DNA of 56,078 bases from Paenibacillus sp. (GTDB taxonomy: Bacteria > Bacillota > Bacilli > Paenibacillales > YIM-B00363). The notes beneath the pieces are model-generated. The model did no database searches. It saw nothing but the letters and a program-made list of their open reading frames with translations, and was not told the DNA's origin. Of this stretch, positions 26,544 through 35,557 are shown one piece after another. The position numbers and the translations under genes were made by a program. The stretch covers positions 1 through 56,078 of the forward strand of contig JAPSKX010000008.1 in the NCBI GenBank assembly GCA_031181325.1, in the 5' to 3' direction. Position 1 is the stretch's first letter. Each line of letters begins with the position of its first letter.

Positions 26544-27770
26544 ATGACCGGGCAGAACGGGTTCACGATCGCGACCGAAGGGTCGGTCACGACGCCTAGA
26601 GGGTTCCGAGCGGGCGGCGTCTATTGCGGAATTAAGAAGGTACAGCGGTACGATCTCGGGGCGATCGTGTGCGACGTGCCGGCGGACGTGGCGGGCGTGT
26701 TCACGACGAATGTCGTCGTAGCGGCGCCGCTGACGGTGACGAAGGAGTCGATCGCGAAGGAAGGCAAGCTGCAGGCGATGCTCGTCAACAGCGGCAACGC
26801 GAACGCCTGCACGGGGGAGCAGGGCGACCGCGACGCGCGCGACATGCGGGCGAAGTTCGCCGAGGCGCTCGGCGTGCCGGAGCATTACGTCGGCGTGACG
26901 TCGACGGGCGTCATCGGCGTGCCGATGCCGATGGAGAAGGTGTACCGCGGGATTCCGGAGCTGCGAACGAAGCTGTCGACGGAAGGCGGGGACGACTTCT
27001 GCCAGGCGATCATGACGACGGACCTCGTGCAGAAGTCGATATGCGTCACGCTGACCGTCGACGGCAAGCAAGTCGCGATCGCGGGCGCGGCCAAGGGCTC
27101 GGGCATGATTCATCCGAACATGGCGACGATGCTCGGCTTCATCACGACGGACGCCGCGCTTCAGCCGGGCTGCTTGCAGTCCTTGCTCAGCCATGCGACG
27201 GACGTCACGTTCAATATGATTACGGTCGACGGGGATACGAGCACGAACGATATGGTCGTCGCGATGGCGAGCGGCCTCGCCGGCAACGAGCCGCTTAGTC
27301 CCAACCACCCGGATTGGGAACGCTTCGCGGCGGCGTTCCGCCACGTGGCGGAGACGCTGGCGAAGGAGATCGCGCGGGACGGCGAAGGCGCGACGAAGCT
27401 GATCGAGGTGAACGTCGTCGGCGCGAGCACGGACTACGACGCGCGCGCGATCGCGAAGACGATCGTCGGCTCGAATCTCGTGAAGTCGGCCGTATACGGC
27501 TCCGACGCGAACTGGGGCCGCATCATCGCGGCGGCGGGACGCGCGGGCGTGCCGATGAACCCGAACACGGTCGACATTCGCCTCGGCGATATCGCGGTGT
27601 TGAAGGGATCGGCGCCGGTCGCGTTCGACGAGCCGAAGGCGAAGGAATATCTGGACGGCAATGAAGTAGCGATTCATGTAGACCTGCATGGCGGCGCGGG
27701 CAAGGCGACGGCGTGGGGCTGCGATCTGACATACGATTACGTGAAAATTAACGCGTCTTACCGGACGTAG
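26544..27770 (+). CDS. argJ: Bifunctional ornithine acetyltransferase / N-acetylglutamate synthase
   Basis: 408-residue enzyme that moves the acetyl group from N-acetylornithine to glutamate, making the pathway cyclic, and in many species also forms N-acetylglutamate from acetyl-CoA. It self-cleaves before the nucleophile Thr195 in the motif KGSGMIHPNMATML to give two chains. The C-terminal NRxT-like ending is represented by NASYRT. Whether it also uses acetyl-CoA is not decidable from sequence, but no separate argA is present in the operon. Follows argC by 24 bases. Confidence 0.96.
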   Translation: MTGQNGFTIATEGSVTTPRGFRAGGVYCGIKKVQRYDLGAIVCDVPADVAGVFTTNVVVAAPLTVTKESIAKEGKLQAMLVNSGNANACTGEQGDRDARDMRAKFAEALGVPEHYVGVTSTGVIGVPMPMEKVYRGIPELRTKLSTEGGDDFCQAIMTTDLVQKSICVTLTVDGKQVAIAGAAKGSGMIHPNMATMLGFITTDAALQPGCLQSLLSHATDVTFNMITVDGDTSTNDMVVAMASGLAGNEPLSPNHPDWERFAAAFRHVAETLAKEIARDGEGATKLIEVNVVGASTDYDARAIAKTIVGSNLVKSAVYGSDANWGRIIAAAGRAGVPMNPNTVDIRLGDIAVLKGSAPVAFDEPKAKEYLDGNEVAIHVDLHGGAGKATAWGCDLTYDYVKINASYRT

Positions 27771-27790
27771 TTTCCGGGACGCAAGGGAAG

Positions 27791-27828
27791 ATGCCCGGGC
27801 GGCGGCGAGCATGGCGGCGCCCGGGCAT
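27791..27828 (+). repeat. Perfect 10-bp inverted repeat between argJ and argB
   Basis: ATGCCCGGGC (27791-27800) pairs with GCCCGGGCAT (27819-27828) across an 18-base GC-rich loop. There is no T-run, so it is not a standard terminator. It may stabilise or mark cleavage of the operon mRNA. Confidence 0.6.
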
Positions 27829-27848
27829 GACGGGGGGAGAACGAGCGA

Positions 27849-28670
27849 ATGAGCGAACAAGGGAAGGGCAAGACCTTCGTAATTAAATGCGGCGGCAGTA
27901 CGCTCGCGGCGCTGCCGAACGCGTTTTTCGCGGAGCTGGCGGCATTCCAGAACGCCGGGCAACAGCCGGTCATCGTGCACGGCGGCGGGCCGGCGATCTC
28001 GCAAGCCCTGAATAAGCTGGGCATCCACACGGAGTTCGTCGACGGCTTGCGCCGTACGAGCGCGGAAGTGCTGGACGTGGCGGAGATGGTGCTCGCGGGC
28101 AAGATCAACAAGGAGATCGTGCGCCGGCTGTCGCAGAACGGCGCGAAGGCGGTCGGTCTGTCCGGGACGGACGGACGGCTGCTGACGGCGGAGCCGGTCG
28201 CGAACGCGGACCGTCTCGGCTACGTCGGCGAAGTGACGGAGGTCAACGCGGAGCTGCTGAACGCGATGCTGGCGGCCGGCTATATCCCTGTCGTGGCGCC
28301 GGTCGGCCTCGGCCTCGACAATCAGCGCTACAACATCAACGCGGATACGGCGGCGGGCGCGGTGGCGTCGTCGCTCGGCGCGGGACCGTTCATCGTCGTG
28401 ACCGACGTGGCGGGCATCGCGGGCACGGTCGACGGCGAGAAGCAGGTGCTGCCGAAGGTGACGCCGAGCCAAATCCAAGCGATGATTGACAGCGGCGAAA
28501 TCTACGGCGGCATGATCCCGAAGGTGAAGGCGGCGCTCAAGTGCCTCGGCGGCGGCGTGAACGAGGTCGTCATCGTGAACGGCTCGGAGACGGGCGTGCT
28601 CGGCAAGGTGCTGCGCGGCGAAGCGATCGGCACGACGATCGTGGCGGAACCGACCGCCGCGAACGCATAA
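27849..28670 (+). CDS. argB: Acetylglutamate kinase
   Basis: 273-residue amino acid kinase that phosphorylates N-acetylglutamate. FVIKCGGSTL near the N-terminus and VIVHGGGPAISQAL bind the phosphates and the substrate; GLSGTDGRLLTAE and NINADTAAGAVASSL are family motifs. ATG 27849 follows GGGGGGAGAAC. Often the arginine feedback point in other organisms; this protein lacks the long N-terminal helix typical of arginine-sensitive hexameric forms, so feedback inhibition is uncertain. Confidence 0.95.
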   Translation: MSEQGKGKTFVIKCGGSTLAALPNAFFAELAAFQNAGQQPVIVHGGGPAISQALNKLGIHTEFVDGLRRTSAEVLDVAEMVLAGKINKEIVRRLSQNGAKAVGLSGTDGRLLTAEPVANADRLGYVGEVTEVNAELLNAMLAAGYIPVVAPVGLGLDNQRYNINADTAAGAVASSLGAGPFIVVTDVAGIAGTVDGEKQVLPKVTPSQIQAMIDSGEIYGGMIPKVKAALKCLGGGVNEVVIVNGSETGVLGKVLRGEAIGTTIVAEPTAANA

Positions 28671-28688
28671 CGCGCGGAGGTGGCGGAC

Positions 28689-29876
28689 ATGACGAAAGAG
28701 GCGTTGTTTCCGAACTACGGACGGTTCCCGATCCGGCTCGTGAAGGGCAAGGGCAGCCGGTTGTGGGACGAAGCGGGCAAGGAATATCTCGACTTCATGA
28801 GCGGCATCGCCGTCGCGAATCTCGGCCATGCGCCGGAGTCGGTCGTCGAGGCGCTGAAGAACCAGCTCGACGAGCTGTGGCACGTCTCGAACTTGTTCGA
28901 GATTCCGGGCCAAGAGAAGCTCGCGGGCATCCTCGCGCGTCTCTCGTGCGCGGACCTCGCGTTCTTCTGCAACAGCGGCGCGGAGGCGAACGAGGCGGCG
29001 ATCAAGCTGGCGCGCCGGTACCACCGGAAGGTGCTCGGCAATAGCCGGTACGAAATCATTACGTTCAACAAGTCGTTCCACGGCCGGACGCTCGCGACGC
29101 TGACGGCGACGGGGCAGGAGAAGGTGAAGGACGGCTTCGATCCGCTGCCGACCGGCTTCGTGCACGTCGACTACAACGACGCGGAAGCGCTGAAGGCCGC
29201 CGTAACCGACAAGACGGCCGCGATCATGCTCGAGTTCGTGCAGGGCGAAGGCGGGGTCAACGGCGCGACGCCGGCGTTCGTCGAGGCGGTGCAGGCGCTG
29301 TGCAAGGAGCATGGACTCCTGCTGATCGCCGATGAAATCCAGACCGGCATCGGCCGGACGGGGACGTTCTTCTCTTACGAGCAGTTCGGCGCCGAGCCGG
29401 ACATCATTACGCTGGCGAAGGGGCTCGCGAGCGGCTTCCCGATGGGCGCGATGCTCGGCAAGGCGTTCCTTCGCGACGGACTGTCCGCAGGCTCCCACGG
29501 CTCGACGTTCGGCGGCACGCCGATCGCGTGCGCGGCGGCGATCGCGACGCTCGAGACGATGGAGCGGGACGGCATCCCGGCGCGGGCGAAGCGGCTCGGC
29601 GAGCAAGGCGTCGCGCGGCTGCGCGAGAAGCTGAGCGGCTTCGACGGCCTCGTCGAGGTGCGCGGGCTGGGGCTGCTCATCGGCATCGAGCTGAAGAACG
29701 CGGTCGGCGACATCGTCAAGAAGGCGCAGGATGCGGGACTGCTCGTCATTACGGCGGGCCCGAACGTGCTCCGTCTGCTGCCGGCGCTCACGATTCCGGA
29801 GGAGGATTGGAACCGCGGCCTTGACTTGCTCGCGGGCCTCATTACGGCGGACGCGAAAGACGGCATTCACGCCTGA
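28689..29876 (+). CDS. argD: Acetylornithine aminotransferase
   Basis: 395-residue class III PLP enzyme converting N-acetylglutamate semialdehyde to N-acetylornithine. Motifs: FCNSGAEANEAAIKLAR, SFHGRTLATL, LLIADEIQTGIGRTG and the PLP lysine in ITLAKGLASGFPMGAM. ATG 28689 is preferred to GTG 28680, since GGAGG (28676-28680) would overlap the latter. It starts 18 bases after argB and is translated in series with it. Confidence 0.95.
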   Translation: MTKEALFPNYGRFPIRLVKGKGSRLWDEAGKEYLDFMSGIAVANLGHAPESVVEALKNQLDELWHVSNLFEIPGQEKLAGILARLSCADLAFFCNSGAEANEAAIKLARRYHRKVLGNSRYEIITFNKSFHGRTLATLTATGQEKVKDGFDPLPTGFVHVDYNDAEALKAAVTDKTAAIMLEFVQGEGGVNGATPAFVEAVQALCKEHGLLLIADEIQTGIGRTGTFFSYEQFGAEPDIITLAKGLASGFPMGAMLGKAFLRDGLSAGSHGSTFGGTPIACAAAIATLETMERDGIPARAKRLGEQGVARLREKLSGFDGLVEVRGLGLLIGIELKNAVGDIVKKAQDAGLLVITAGPNVLRLLPALTIPEEDWNRGLDLLAGLITADAKDGIHA

Positions 29877-29930
29877 CGGCATGTTCAAGAAAAAGCAAGC
29901 ATTCATGAATAGAGGGGAGAGGGTCGAAAC

Positions 29931-30923
29931 GTGGAAACCGCGGTAGGATCCACGGCGGCGTCGGCCGCCGGCGAGGCGAATTCCAAGGGGTCTAACCCTT
30001 ACAAAGGCCGCGACTTCTTGGCGCTGGCCGACTATACGCCGGAGGACATCCGGTACCTGATCGATCTGGGCATCGAGCTGAAGCGCAAGCAGAAGGCCGG
30101 CGAGGTATACCACCCGCTGGCCGGCAAGACGCTTGCCATGATCTTCGAGAAGTCGTCTACGCGGACGCGCGTCTCCTTCGAGGTCGGCATGACGCAGCTC
30201 GGAGGCAACGCGATCTTCCTGTCGAAGAACGATATCCAGCTCGGCCGGGGCGAGACGATCGCCGACACGGCGCGCACGCTGTCCCGGTACGTGGACGGCA
30301 TTATGATCCGCACGTTCGCGCATCAGAACGTCGTCGAGCTGGCGAGGGGCGCGACGGTGCCGGTCATCAACGGCCTCACCGACCTGTCCCATCCGTGCCA
30401 AGCGCTTACTGACTACATGACGGTGCTCGAGCACAAGGGAACGCTCGAAGGGCTCAAGATCGCGTACATCGGCGACGGCAACAACATGGTGCATTCGCTC
30501 ATGGTCGGCGCGGCGAAGCTCGGGCTGCACATCGCGGTCGCGAGCCCGGCCGGCTACGAGCCGGATGCGGAGGTCGTCGGCATTACGCGCGAAACGGCAG
30601 CGAAGACCGGCGGCAAGTATACGTTCCACTACGACCCGAAGGAAGCGATCGAAAACGCGGACGTCGTCTACACGGACGTATGGGCGAGCATGGGCATGGA
30701 AGCGGAGCAGCAGGAGCGGGAGCAGGCGTTCAAGTCGTTCCAGGTGAACGCGGAGCTGACGCAGTACGCGAAGCACGACTACATCTTCCTGCACTGCCTC
30801 CCGGCGCATCGCGGCGAAGAGGTGTCGGCGGAAGTGATCGACGGGCAGCATTCCGTCGTGTTCGACCAAGCCGAGAACCGACTGCACGCGCAGAAGGCGA
30901 TTCTTGCGGCGCTGATGGGTTAA
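29931..30923 (+). CDS. argF: Ornithine carbamoyltransferase
   Basis: 330-residue enzyme joining ornithine and carbamoyl phosphate to citrulline. Carbamoyl-phosphate site [22 protein letters not shown], and ornithine site [12 protein letters not shown] are intact. GTG 29931 with AGAGGGGAGAGGG upstream. The N-terminus carries about 20 extra Ala/Ser/Gly-rich residues before the conserved [12 protein letters not shown], unlike most OTCs; a later start was not visible with a better ribosome binding site. In B. subtilis carAB lies before argF; here argF follows argD directly. Confidence 0.95.
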   Translation: METAVGSTAASAAGEANSKGSNPYKGRDFLALADYTPEDIRYLIDLGIELKRKQKAGEVYHPLAGKTLAMIFEKSSTRTRVSFEVGMTQLGGNAIFLSKNDIQLGRGETIADTARTLSRYVDGIMIRTFAHQNVVELARGATVPVINGLTDLSHPCQALTDYMTVLEHKGTLEGLKIAYIGDGNNMVHSLMVGAAKLGLHIAVASPAGYEPDAEVVGITRETAAKTGGKYTFHYDPKEAIENADVVYTDVWASMGMEAEQQEREQAFKSFQVNAELTQYAKHDYIFLHCLPAHRGEEVSAEVIDGQHSVVFDQAENRLHAQKAILAALMG

Positions 30924-30972
30924 CGGTACGATAGAGGGAAACCGAGGAAACAGAAGGGTGGATTTGCGGCAC

Positions 30973-32217
<1,245 letters not shown>

Positions 32218-32241
32218 TCGAATAGAGCCAATTCGGAAAAT

Positions 32242-32276
32242 GGAGTCGACCGACGGGCGCGTCGTCGGCTCCTTTC
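32242..32276 (+). terminator. Imperfect hairpin between argG and argH
   Basis: GGAG (32242-32245) and CCGACG (32250-32255) pair with CGTCGG (32263-32268) and CTCC (32269-32272), leaving a four-base bulge; TTTCC follows. It may attenuate or protect the transcript; full termination is doubtful. Confidence 0.4.
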
Positions 32277-32308
32277 CTTGTGCTTGCATAGAGGAGGAAG
32301 CGGAAATC

Positions 32309-33739
32309 ATGTCGAAGCTGTGGGGCGGCCGCTTTACGAAAGCGACGGACGCGTTGGTGGAGGAGTATACGGCGTCGATCTTTTTCGATAAAGAGCTGTA
32401 TGAAGAAGACATTCAAGGCAGCATCGCGCATGTGACGATGCTGGGCAAACAAGGCATTCTGCCGGCCGAGGACGTGCAGACGATCATCGGCGGGCTCGGG
32501 CGGGTGCTCGAGAAGCTGCGCAGCGGCGAAGTGGAGTTCAAGGCGTCGGAAGAAGACATTCATATGACGGTCGAAAAGCATCTGATCGCGGACATCGGCC
32601 CGGTCGGGGGCAAGCTGCACACGGGGCGGAGCCGGAACGATCAGGTGGCGACGGACATGCACCTGTACCTGCGCAAGCGGGTCGTCGAGTTCGTCGAGCT
32701 GCTGGGGGCGCTGCAAGAGGCGCTGATCGCGCAGGCGAAGGCGCATGTAGAGACGATTCTGCCGGGGTATACGCATCTGCAGCGGGCGCAGCCGATTTCG
32801 TTCGGACATCACTTGCTGGCTTATGTTTCTATGTTCGGCCGCGACGCGGAGCGCTTGATGGACTCGTATAAGCGCGTCGACATGCTGCCGCTCGGCGCGG
32901 GCGCGCTGGCGGGGACGACGTTCCCGATCGACCGGCATTTCGTGGCGGAGCAGCTCGGCTTCTCGCGCGTGTACGATAACTCGCTGGACGCGGTCAGCGA
33001 TCGGGACTTCATCGTCGAGTTCTTGTCGACGTGCTCGCTGCTCATGACGCATATGTCGCGGCTGTGCGAGGAGCTGGTGCTCTGGTCGAGCACGGAGTTC
33101 GGGTTCGTGGAATTGGACGACGCGTTCTGCACGGGCAGCTCGATCATGCCGCAGAAGAAAAATCCGGACGTCGCGGAATTGGTGCGGGGGAAGACCGGGC
33201 GCGTGTACGGGAATTTGGTTGGGCTGTTGACCGTGCTGAAGTCGCTGCCGCTCGCATACAACAAGGACATGCAAGAGGACAAGGAAGGCATGTTCGATAC
33301 GGTGAAGCATGTCGGCGGCGCGCTGCGGCTCATGGCGCCGATGATCGCGACGATGCAGGTGCGGACGGATCGGATGCGCGGCGCGGTGGATCGGGATTTC
33401 TCGAACGCGACGGACATCGCCGATTACTTGGTCAACAAGGGCATTCCGTTCCGGCAGGCGCACGAGATTATCGGCAAGCTCGTGCTGCACTGCATCGAGC
33501 GCGGCATCGTGCTGCTCGAGCTGTCGCTCGAGGAGTATAAGGGGTTTGCGCCGGAGTTCGAGGGCGACATCTTCGACGTGCTCCAGCCGGAGCACGTGGT
33601 GAATGCGCGCGCCGTATACGGCGGCACGGCGTTCCCGCAGGTGCGCGAGGCGATCGCGCGGGCGGAGGCGTCGTTGGCGGCGACTTTAGGCTGGACGGCC
33701 GAGTACGCGAAGAAGTCGGGGTTGGCGGCGAAAGCATAA
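32309..33739 (+). CDS. argH: Argininosuccinate lyase
   Basis: 476-residue fumarase/aspartase-superfamily enzyme releasing arginine and fumarate, the last step of the pathway. The signature [12 protein letters not shown] is present, as are [13 protein letters not shown] and [22 protein letters not shown] 32309 follows GAGGAGG (32291-32297). The in-frame open stretch upstream to 32240 overlaps the intergenic hairpin and is not coding. Last gene of the arginine operon; strong terminator follows. Confidence 0.96.
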   Translation: MSKLWGGRFTKATDALVEEYTASIFFDKELYEEDIQGSIAHVTMLGKQGILPAEDVQTIIGGLGRVLEKLRSGEVEFKASEEDIHMTVEKHLIADIGPVGGKLHTGRSRNDQVATDMHLYLRKRVVEFVELLGALQEALIAQAKAHVETILPGYTHLQRAQPISFGHHLLAYVSMFGRDAERLMDSYKRVDMLPLGAGALAGTTFPIDRHFVAEQLGFSRVYDNSLDAVSDRDFIVEFLSTCSLLMTHMSRLCEELVLWSSTEFGFVELDDAFCTGSSIMPQKKNPDVAELVRGKTGRVYGNLVGLLTVLKSLPLAYNKDMQEDKEGMFDTVKHVGGALRLMAPMIATMQVRTDRMRGAVDRDFSNATDIADYLVNKGIPFRQAHEIIGKLVLHCIERGIVLLELSLEEYKGFAPEFEGDIFDVLQPEHVVNARAVYGGTAFPQVREAIARAEASLAATLGWTAEYAKKSGLAAKA

Positions 33740-33754
33740 TATGGTTTTTGGCAG

Positions 33755-33782
33755 GGCCTCGCGGTTGGCGGGGCCTTTTTTG
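33755..33782 (+). terminator. Terminator of the arginine operon
   Basis: GGCCTCGC (33755-33762) pairs with GCGGGGCC (33768-33775; one G-U), then a run of T. Confidence 0.85.
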
Positions 33783-33811
33783 TTGACTGAAAAGTTTACT
33801 TGAGTTAATAT
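33783..33811 (+). promoter_or_regulatory. Promoter of the 2TM-tetR-DUF4188 unit
   Basis: -35 TTGACT (33783-33788), 17-base spacer, -10 TAATAT (33806-33811), immediately after the arg terminator. Predicted start near 33818; a TetR operator could lie close by, and the AT-rich TAGTTACAACAGTACATA follows. Confidence 0.7.
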
Positions 33812-33851
33812 AGTTACAACAGTACATATTTGGTTTGGCGAGGTGTCGGAA

Positions 33852-34067
33852 ATGCATTCGTATGGCGAACGTCGGAGCAGAGCTCAGATGGAAAATGAAT
33901 TCTACAAGCATGCCGTGATCTTCGGCTTGGTGAACACCGGGCTCGCGGTGCATAATCTGGTGACGACGCCGGGCGACATCTGGTTCGTGTATCCGCTGTT
34001 CGGCTGGGGGATCGGACTCGTGTCGCATGCCGCGAAGGTGATGTTCGCGCCGAAGGACGCGCGATGA
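33852..34067 (+). CDS. Small 2TM-domain protein
   Basis: 71-residue membrane protein with two hydrophobic segments (AVIFGLVNTGLAVHNLV, residues ~21-37; WFVYPLFGWGIGLVSHAA, residues ~44-61) joined by a short turn. This matches the 2TM domain family often found near histidine kinases and TetR regulators in Firmicutes. ATG 33852 is taken because GCGAGGTG (33837-33844) is then well spaced; GTG 33843 overlaps it. Its stop overlaps the tetR start (ATGA). The role is unknown. Confidence 0.78.
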   Translation: MHSYGERRSRAQMENEFYKHAVIFGLVNTGLAVHNLVTTPGDIWFVYPLFGWGIGLVSHAAKVMFAPKDAR

Positions 34068-34780
34068 GCGGGCCGGGCGAGCGGACGGAGGGAATGGCGG
34101 GAGCATCGTTATCGGTGACCGCGCGATCGGATGCGGCGTCGGAGGCCCCCGCCCTGTCCCTGCGGGAGATCAAGAAGGCGCGAGCGAAGATCGCGTTGTA
34201 CGAGGCGAGCCTCGACCTGATCGGCGGCTCCTCGTTCCGGGCGGTAAAGCTGGAGGACATCTGCGCGAGGGCGGAAGTGTCGAAGGTGACGTTCTTTAAG
34301 TTTTTCCCGCAGAAGGAAGATGTGTTGATCTACTTCATGTACGTTTGGCTGTTGGAGCGGCTGCTCGAGATCGAAGAAGACGGGCTGCGCGGCGCGGCGG
34401 CGATTCGGCACGTGCTCGGCAGCGTAGCCGAAGCGTCGCGGACGCGGCCCGGGCTCATGCTCAGCTTGATCGGCTTCTTGGCAGAGTCGCAGATGCACCC
34501 GTGCATGCCGGCGCTGTCGGACGCCGAGCTGCACCTGCTGTTCCCGGGGCGCGAATCGCGGGCGCGTTCGACGCCGGTCGATCTGTTCGCGTTCTTCCGG
34601 CGAGCGATCGACGAAGCGAAGGCGGACGGCGGCTGCGTTCGGCCGGAGCCGACTGCGGCGCTAAGCCAAGGGCTGATTACCGTGTTCTACGGCGCGTACC
34701 TTACGGCGCATATGTGTCGGCAGGATATTCTGGCGACGTACGAGTTGCATTTAGCGTTCCTATTCAAGACGGAGGAGTGA
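34064..34780 (+). CDS. TetR/AcrR family transcriptional regulator
   Basis: 238 residues. The DNA-binding domain (residues ~32-95) reads LREIKKARAKIALYEASLDL, EDICARAEVSKVTFFKFFPQKEDVL: a TetR helix-turn-helix in which FFKFF replaces the usual YYHF, as in several Firmicute relatives. It is preceded by an unusual Ser/Ala-rich extension of about 30 residues. The C-terminal ligand domain is unlike any I can name. Translationally coupled to the 2TM gene and 9 bases before the DUF4188 gene, so it probably controls its own operon. Confidence 0.88.
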   Translation: MSGPGERTEGMAGASLSVTARSDAASEAPALSLREIKKARAKIALYEASLDLIGGSSFRAVKLEDICARAEVSKVTFFKFFPQKEDVLIYFMYVWLLERLLEIEEDGLRGAAAIRHVLGSVAEASRTRPGLMLSLIGFLAESQMHPCMPALSDAELHLLFPGRESRARSTPVDLFAFFRRAIDEAKADGGCVRPEPTAALSQGLITVFYGAYLTAHMCRQDILATYELHLAFLFKTEE

Positions 34781-34789
34781 CGGGCGGCG

Positions 34790-35287
34790 ATGGCGAAGGT
34801 TCAGGCGGGACGGTATACGGCGGCACACGAGGGCGGGTTGGTCGTGTTCGTGATCGGGATGCGGATTAACAGTTGGTGGGCGATTCATCGGTGGTGGCCT
34901 GTTGCGATGGCGATGGGGCCGATGATTTCGGAGCTGTACCGGAACAAGGAGCTCGGCTTCTTGGATGCGCAGTTCGCGTTGACGCCGGGCGGGCCGGTCA
35001 CGATCCAGTATTGGCGCTCGTATGAGCACTTGGAGCATTACGCGCGGCACGGGGCGAAGCACCTCAAGGCGTGGAAGGACTATAACCGTAAGGCAGCGGC
35101 GGGCTCGAAGCATGTCGGCATTTTCCATGAGACGTATATCGTGGAAGACGGGAAATACGAATCGGTCTACGTCAACATGCCGAAGTACGGCCTCGGCCGC
35201 GCGAGCGGGTTGGTTCCGGCGGCCGGCCGCCGCGAAACCGCGCGCCGCCGCCGCGGCGGCGACAACGAGCCGGCCGTTGCGGAGTGA
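34790..35287 (+). CDS. DUF4188 (monooxygenase-like) family protein
   Basis: 165 residues matching DUF4188: GLVVFVIGMRINSWWAIHRWWPV split by its conserved Trp residues, MISELYRNKELGFLDAQFAL, TIQYWRSYEHLEHYAR and HVGIFHETYIV. The fold is thought to be a dimeric alpha/beta barrel like small haem or flavin-independent monooxygenases, but the reaction is unknown. The tail (from about residue 145) is Arg/Ala-rich and probably disordered. Third gene of the 2TM-TetR unit; likely the regulated function. Confidence 0.85.
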   Translation: MAKVQAGRYTAAHEGGLVVFVIGMRINSWWAIHRWWPVAMAMGPMISELYRNKELGFLDAQFALTPGGPVTIQYWRSYEHLEHYARHGAKHLKAWKDYNRKAAAGSKHVGIFHETYIVEDGKYESVYVNMPKYGLGRASGLVPAAGRRETARRRRGGDNEPAVAE

Positions 35288-35348
35288 GCGAGGACCGGGT
35301 ACAGTGGGAGCAAAAGGCAGCGGAAGCACATTTTCAGCGTGAAGCACA

Positions 35349-35386
35349 CGCCGTTCGACCCTTCATCGGGTTGGGCGGCGCTTTTT
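35349..35386 (+). terminator. Terminator after the DUF4188 gene
   Basis: CGCCG (35349-35353) pairs with CGGCG (35376-35380), and TTCGACCC (35354-35361) with GGGTTGGG (35368-35375) using G-U pairs; loop TTCATC; then CTTTTTC. Thirteen-base-pair stem. Confidence 0.8.
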
Positions 35387-35453
35387 CATGTTCGGGAGGG
35401 ATTCGGATTGGTTTGGCGGATCGTCGTCGCCGGGGGCAAACACAGCGTGACGG

Positions 35454-35551
35454 GGCCGAATAGGGAAATACATGTTCCTTATTCGGCCATTTAGGGGTTC
35501 GAGTGAGAGTCGGGAACATTCATGTTCTCTATTCGGGTTGCACCGAATGGG
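35454..35551. repeat. Iterated short palindromes between DUF4188 gene and vanW-type gene
   Basis: Two near-identical 24-25-base units, GGGAAATACATGTTCC... (35463-35486) and GGGAACATTCATGTTC... (35512-35536), both end TATTCGG. The first is extended by GGCCGAATA (35454-35462) into a 14-bp hairpin. The second contains the palindrome GAACATTCATGTTC and is followed by CCGAAT (35543-35548), complementary to its ATTCGG. The array sits between two converging genes, so it could terminate transcription both ways, or be a dispersed intergenic repeat. Confidence 0.65.
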
Positions 35552-35557
35552 GAGGGT

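Noticed and set aside
29901-29910. ATTCATGAAT between argD and argF as an extra ARG box.
   Set aside because: The half-sites are in inverted order and without the N4 spacer, and no promoter is near.
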